From the IMG/VR virus record IMGVR_UViG_3300034019_000996, positions 1-25,919 of that record: a DNA stretch of 25,919 nt, one strand, 5' to 3'. The notes beneath the pieces are model-generated. The model saw only the letters and a list, made by a program, of their open reading frames with translations. It did no database searches and was not told the origin of the DNA. Shown here piece by piece: positions 23,104 through 25,919 of the stretch (positions are counted from its first letter, which is position 1; each line of letters opens with the position of its first letter). The stretch is from a virus. The translations under genes and the position numbers were made by a program.

Positions 23104-23504
23104 ATTGTGCAGTCTAGCAGAGTGGTTGATTGACTAAATCGTTTAATAATAGAAATAGTTCCATATAATACTCTTATGGTATATTTACCCCCACCAACAT
23201 ATAAATCCTGTGGGCTTTGTAGTTCAAGATCATATTTAGCGCTATTAAAGTTATAATTATTAGTAGCACTAGCAGGAATTAATAAATTAATACTACCTTG
23301 TGGGCCATCAATAGTAAATTTATATTCAGTATAATCGTTATTTAAAGTACTAAAAGTTTTAAATTCTTGCCCTCCAACTTTCATTGTTAGTCTAGCGCAA
23401 TATCCAGTTAGATCTATAACATCTCCATTAGTATCTTTATATGTTAATAATAATCTAAAAGATGATCCTTGTTCTATAGAAAAATTATATTCAGTAGCTG
23501 CCAT
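23100..23504 (-). CDS. Beta-rich phage structural protein
   Basis: A 134-aa protein, almost all predicted beta-strand: EYNFSIEQGSSFRLLLTYKD, VIDLTGYCARLTMKVGGQEF and SAKYDLELQSPQDLYVGGGK. The pattern of an early IEQGSSF strand, 'DLTGYxARLxMK' and a closing 'YDLEL' strand resembles the immunoglobulin-like domain of phage baseplate or fibre-attachment proteins (BppU N-terminal type). It precedes the long fibre with an ATGA overlap, so it may be the adaptor linking the fibre to the tail. The domain type is likely; the adaptor role is inference. Confidence 0.75.
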   Translation of the reverse strand: MAATEYNFSIEQGSSFRLLLTYKDTNGDVIDLTGYCARLTMKVGGQEFKTFSTLNNDYTEYKFTIDGPQGSINLLIPASATNNYNFNSAKYDLELQSPQDLYVGGGKYTIRVLYGTISIIKRFSQSTTLLDCTI

Positions 23505-23505
23505 T

Positions 23506-23826
23506 TTAAACTCTTTCTATTCTATCTTCTAAAGCTTCTAGTGTTTTACCTAAAGTAGCTATTTGTACTTTGAGTTCATTCATTACATCGCTGTTTCTTT
23601 GTAGTGCAGACGCAAAAGCGGCTTGTGTTTCTTTATTACTAGCTAATCTTTCCATAATAAATTGTCTATCTTGAAGATAAGGACTTTCATTTTTTATCAA
23701 CTCAGCCACTTCTGCTTTAGTGACCATTTTTTTACCTATTGCTACCCAAAAACCCATCATTGTTACAATAATTCCTATACTAGTCGTAGCAATATTTTCC
23801 CAGAAATGAATGATTGTGTCTGACAT
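23506..23826 (-). CDS. Small protein with N-terminal membrane helix and coiled coil
   Basis: A 106-aa protein: an N-terminal transmembrane helix (about 12-30, ATTSIGIIVTMMGFWVAIG) followed by a basic linker and a long charged helix with heptad pattern to the end (NELKVQIATLGKTLEALEDR). This is the layout of XhlA-like or holin/spanin-related phage lysis proteins, but also of small tail membrane anchors. It is preceded by GGGG as a Shine-Dalgarno and by the strong hairpin at 23845-23879. I favour a membrane-active lysis accessory, with low certainty. Confidence 0.7.
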   Translation of the reverse strand: MSDTIIHFWENIATTSIGIIVTMMGFWVAIGKKMVTKAEVAELIKNESPYLQDRQFIMERLASNKETQAAFASALQRNSDVMNELKVQIATLGKTLEALEDRIERV

Positions 23827-23844
23827 ATTTAGCCCCTATATTGA

Positions 23845-23879
23845 ATAAGCCAACGACACAAAATGTATCATTGGCTTAT
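23845..23879 (-). terminator. 16-bp RNA hairpin in minus-strand transcript, no U-tract
   Basis: In the 85-bp gap, positions 23845-23860 pair with 23864-23879 over all 16 positions around a 3-nt loop (UUU in the minus-strand RNA). Two positions (54/70 and 57/67 of this hundred) are G-U wobbles in the minus-strand RNA but would be C-A mismatches in plus-strand RNA, so the structure belongs to the minus transcript. No U-run follows, so it may be a factor-aided terminator, a processing site or a stabilising 5' hairpin for the fibre operon. Confidence 0.62.
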
Positions 23880-23911
23880 ATTGTGTCAATAATTTAAAAA
23901 ATATAATTATA

Positions 23912-24481
23912 TCAATAACTGGTCTTAGCCTTGTAGTTATCATTGTAAGGAGTCTTAGCACCACTCATATAGGTCAATTCGCCAGGAACACTGGAGGTTG
24001 GAGCGGCTGCTTCGTCTGTTGCCAATGTGTCTACTGAGACTTGTGGATAGCCAGCATCAAACTCATTTGTATAACGATTGTATTTGTTCTCTCTAATGGC
24101 TGTGGTAAGTTTGCGAGTACGAAGTGTTTCTAGTTTATTTATACTACGAATAGTATCCTGATCATTACCTGGTGTTTTGATACTATTATTACTTAGTCCA
24201 GCTAATTCATCAGTAATTAAACTTGAAATTGGTTTGACATGATTATGGGCAAAAACACCACCAGAAACAGCCTTACCAGCATAATCTTTTACTGTTACTG
24301 TATCTTCAACAACCTTCGATGCAAAAGCATCTACTACTGGACTTGGTGTTGTAACACTTTCTACAATATTTGATGTGGCTGTTCCGTTGGCCTTCATTGT
24401 GCCGTGTGCATTATTGGCTTCTAAAAAAGAACCATAGCCATTATTTGTTAAAGCGGAACCGTTGACTTGTGCTGTGGCCAT
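23912..24481 (-). CDS. Putative structural protein, isolated between two hairpins
   Basis: A 189-aa Ala/Thr/Asn/Val-rich protein with no Cys, no membrane helix and no recognisable fold motif. It opens MATAQVNGSALTNNGYGSFL and contains TVKDYAGKAVSGGVFAHNHV and a basic central helix (INKLETLRTRKLTTAIRENK). Composition suits an abundant virion protein such as a decoration or scaffold-related protein. GGAG lies 7 nt before the ATG. It is the only gene here with true gaps on both sides (52 and 85 bp), each carrying a hairpin, so it may be transcribed or processed separately for high expression. Function is inference. Confidence 0.72.
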   Translation of the reverse strand: MATAQVNGSALTNNGYGSFLEANNAHGTMKANGTATSNIVESVTTPSPVVDAFASKVVEDTVTVKDYAGKAVSGGVFAHNHVKPISSLITDELAGLSNNSIKTPGNDQDTIRSINKLETLRTRKLTTAIRENKYNRYTNEFDAGYPQVSVDTLATDEAAAPTSSVPGELTYMSGAKTPYNDNYKAKTSY

Positions 24482-24495
24482 TATTGTACTCCATA

Positions 24496-24527
24496 ATAAA
24501 AAGATGTTTGTTAACTAGACTTTTTAT
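24496..24527 (-). terminator. Weak AU-rich hairpin after DeoC-like gene
   Basis: In the minus-strand RNA, AUAAAAAG (24527-24520) pairs with CUUUUUAU (24503-24496) across a 16-nt loop, just after the DeoC-like stop. The 3' arm is itself U-rich, as in simple terminators, but the stem is almost all A-U and the loop long. A TATAAAAA word in the upstream arm could instead be a late-promoter-like element. Low certainty. Confidence 0.3.
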
Positions 24528-24533
24528 ACACCA

Positions 24534-25205
24534 TTATTTCTCTTTACGACTAGAATTGAAAAGCATGAAATTTTTCAGGCTATGGATGGAGGTTGTTCTA
24601 AAACCAAATAGGCCAGATTTTATAATCGTTTCAAAATGCTTATCTGTCCAGATATTTCCTGTGGATATAACATTTAAGTCTTTAGAGTTTTGATGCAAAA
24701 AAATGGATGCTAGGATATTATCGGCTAAATTATCTAAAAAAAATCCAGTAGATGGATAAACATGTGTAATTTGATGATTCTCAAAAATTTCACATATTTT
24801 TTTAAGACAATGATGGTCAAACATTCTATATTCTAAGATATATTTAACACTTAAATTATGTTCTATACAAAATTCTTGAGTAGACTTTATATCTTCACGA
24901 ATTTTATCATACTTTCTATTGGCTGCTAAATTTTGTGGCATAGCCATATCTATACAATTTGTACCAATTTTAAAAGCTTGTTCTATTGCACACTTTCGTG
25001 TTTTAAGATCTGAAATTCCTAATGGATAATCAATTAGGCAAGATAATATCTTGTTAGAAGATGGGCCTAATAAATTCTTAGCTGTTTTAATTAAATAAAA
25101 TGGTACAGTAATACTATTTATAGGATAACTGATTATTTCTTGTATAATTTGTTTTGCGTCTGATTCTGATATATCCGTAGATGTTATAGCAAAGTCAATA
25201 TACAT
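24534..25205 (-). CDS. DeoC-fold (deoxyribose-phosphate aldolase-like) protein lacking the catalytic lysines
   Basis: A 223-aa TIM-barrel protein aligning by eye to DeoC: SCLIDYPLGISDLKTRKCAI matches the xIGFPLG strand and following helix, CIDMAMP (D86) matches the conserved DExDMVI segment, VKYILEYRMF matches VILETGLL, and HVYPSTGFF matches FVKTSTGF. The Schiff-base lysine of DeoC (K167 in E. coli) is Tyr150 here, and the second lysine (K201, in KASGGIR) aligns with Val179 in VISTGNI. It is therefore unlikely to cleave deoxyribose-5-phosphate by the standard mechanism. The ATG is 1 bp after the ClpP-like stop (TAATATG). It may bind a sugar phosphate or act in assembly; both are inference. 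Confidence 0.75.
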   Translation of the reverse strand: MYIDFAITSTDISESDAKQIIQEIISYPINSITVPFYLIKTAKNLLGPSSNKILSCLIDYPLGISDLKTRKCAIEQAFKIGTNCIDMAMPQNLAANRKYDKIREDIKSTQEFCIEHNLSVKYILEYRMFDHHCLKKICEIFENHQITHVYPSTGFFLDNLADNILASIFLHQNSKDLNVISTGNIWTDKHFETIIKSGLFGFRTTSIHSLKNFMLFNSSRKEK

Positions 25206-25206
25206 A

Positions 25207-25875
25207 TTATTTTGATTTTTTCATTAAGTTTTTGATATAATCGATATTAGGATATCTCTTAGTGCCAAGTATTCCATCAGCAAAACCGTATCTAACCGCT
25301 TCTTCTGCTGTTAAAATCCAATCTCTTTTAGTTGCTAATTGACTCACAATATGTTTTCTGGCCATCATTTTTTTCCAATTTTTCTCTTTAGATATCATAC
25401 TATTTATACACTTTTCTGTAAATATATCAATCATCTTTTCGCTCTCTTTTTCGCTCCATTGAACCATGCTTAAAGCTGCTTTATGTTCATTATCCACGCT
25501 AATTGACCCATAATGAACCAAAAAATTGGTATTAGGAGTTAAGATTCTTAAATCCGCCGCCTGCAACAAAACAGTACTGCTGGACTCTACTTTAGCAGAT
25601 GCTACTATAATAGTTTTACTTTTACTGGACTTGATAGCATCATAAATACCTAGACAATCTTGCCAATCCCCTCCAGGTAAATGCATGTGTATAAGAATAG
25701 GATCTAATGATAGTAAATTAAGATATCTTAAATTTTTTTCAAATACTATAGCTGATCTATAGTCTACACCAGACTCATCTTCTTCTTCATTAAAATAAGA
25801 ATGTAAATAAATTTCTCTATTATCTATATCTATATTATAGTCATGAATATTATGTAGTTGATTGATTGGTGTCAT
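25207..25875 (-). CDS. ClpP-like serine peptidase (S14 fold)
   Basis: A 222-aa ClpP/crotonase-fold peptidase. Visible elements: the oxyanion strand HLPGGDW (G68, G69), the nucleophile region ESSSTVLLQAAD (Ser98 by alignment; Ser99 and Ser100 adjacent), the catalytic His in NFLVHYGSIS (H121) and Asp in TKRDWILTAEEAVRYGFADG (D185), with the last segment strongly ClpP-like. In phages such enzymes usually act as capsid maturation proteases rather than with Clp ATPases. No capsid gene lies next to it in this window; more genes continue beyond the edge. The start at 25875 has a modest AGG upstream and overlaps the preceding gene by 26 bp. Confidence 0.87.
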   Translation of the reverse strand: MTPINQLHNIHDYNIDIDNREIYLHSYFNEEEDESGVDYRSAIVFEKNLRYLNLLSLDPILIHMHLPGGDWQDCLGIYDAIKSSKSKTIIVASAKVESSSTVLLQAADLRILTPNTNFLVHYGSISVDNEHKAALSMVQWSEKESEKMIDIFTEKCINSMISKEKNWKKMMARKHIVSQLATKRDWILTAEEAVRYGFADGILGTKRYPNIDYIKNLMKKSK

Positions 25876-25919
25876 GTTTATAGCCTAAAAAGTCATACAT
25901 TTTTTGATTAATTTCATTC
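25850..25919 (-). CDS. C-terminal end of an upstream gene (partial)
   Basis: The frame running in from the right edge is open for 22 codons and ends at TAA (25852-25850), reading NEINQKMYDFLGYKHD then TNQSTT. The protein-like composition and the 26-bp overlap with the ClpP-like start fit the overlapping style of this genome. Too little is present to name a family, and the open frame could be chance. Confidence 0.45.
   Translation of the reverse strand, partial: NEINQKMYDFLGYKHDTNQSTT

Noticed and set aside
23862-23889. Promoter TTGACA-N16-TACATT ahead of the fibre operon
   Set aside because: The -35 is perfect, but the -10 matches only 4 of 6 and lies within the 16-bp hairpin, which already explains that sequence. 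Kept only as a competing idea.
24136-24143. T4-like late promoter word (TATAAATA on the minus strand), also near 734, 17023 and in the ClpP-like gene
   Set aside because: All are inside coding sequence of an AT-rich genome and unrelated to gene starts, so chance occurrence is expected.
24534-25205. Annotating this gene as a functional deoxyribose-phosphate aldolase
   Set aside because: Both catalytic lysine positions are replaced (Tyr150 and Val179), so only the fold, not the enzyme activity, is supported.

Overview
This window looks like part of an AT-rich, tightly packed tailed-phage (Caudoviricetes) genome. Every gene I can support lies on the minus strand, so the genes are transcribed from high to low coordinates. 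Neighbouring genes overlap or abut through ATGA, TAATG or similar junctions, and almost nothing is non-coding. TAA, TGA and TAG all act as stops, which fits the standard bacterial code. Two minus-strand genes too short for ordinary ORF calling (44 and 56 aa) fill what would otherwise look like gaps. Only three real gaps remain (36, 52 and 85 bp), and each holds a regulatory-looking element. The sequence does not identify the host; a bacterium is likely, because a near-consensus sigma70-type promoter is present.

In transcription order, the window starts (25.9-23.9 kb) with the tail end of an unknown gene, a ClpP-like serine peptidase, a DeoC-fold protein that lacks the aldolase lysines, and a 189-aa putative structural protein isolated between two hairpins. 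From 23.8 to 14.3 kb comes a tail and adhesin block: a small membrane/coiled-coil protein, a beta-rich structural protein, a 1487-aa modular fibre with six HxH motifs, two paralogous small tail proteins, a PKD plus DUF285 (BspA-like) repeat protein, three small structural proteins and a GC-rich 391-aa repeat protein that looks recently acquired. From 14.3 to 10.7 kb is a cassette of small membrane or secreted proteins around a papain-like cysteine peptidase, with a holin-like protein at its start and a GlsB/YeaQ-like protein at its end.

A near-consensus promoter at 10669-10702 then appears to start a second transcription unit. It would yield a leaderless message for dCMP deaminase, followed by a 44-aa membrane peptide, a monomeric B12-dependent (class II) ribonucleotide reductase, PhoH, an HNH nuclease, a zinc-ribbon protein and several unknowns. 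After these come a RecA/UvsX recombinase, a Vsr/PD-(D/E)XK-like nuclease, a UvsY-like helical protein, a zinc-ribbon protein, a DnaB-type helicase, a CHC2/TOPRIM primase and the start of a dNMP kinase. This unit supplies deoxynucleotides (reductase, deaminase, kinase) and performs replication and recombination. No DNA polymerase, terminase, portal, recognisable major capsid protein, endolysin, tRNA or CRISPR array is visible here.
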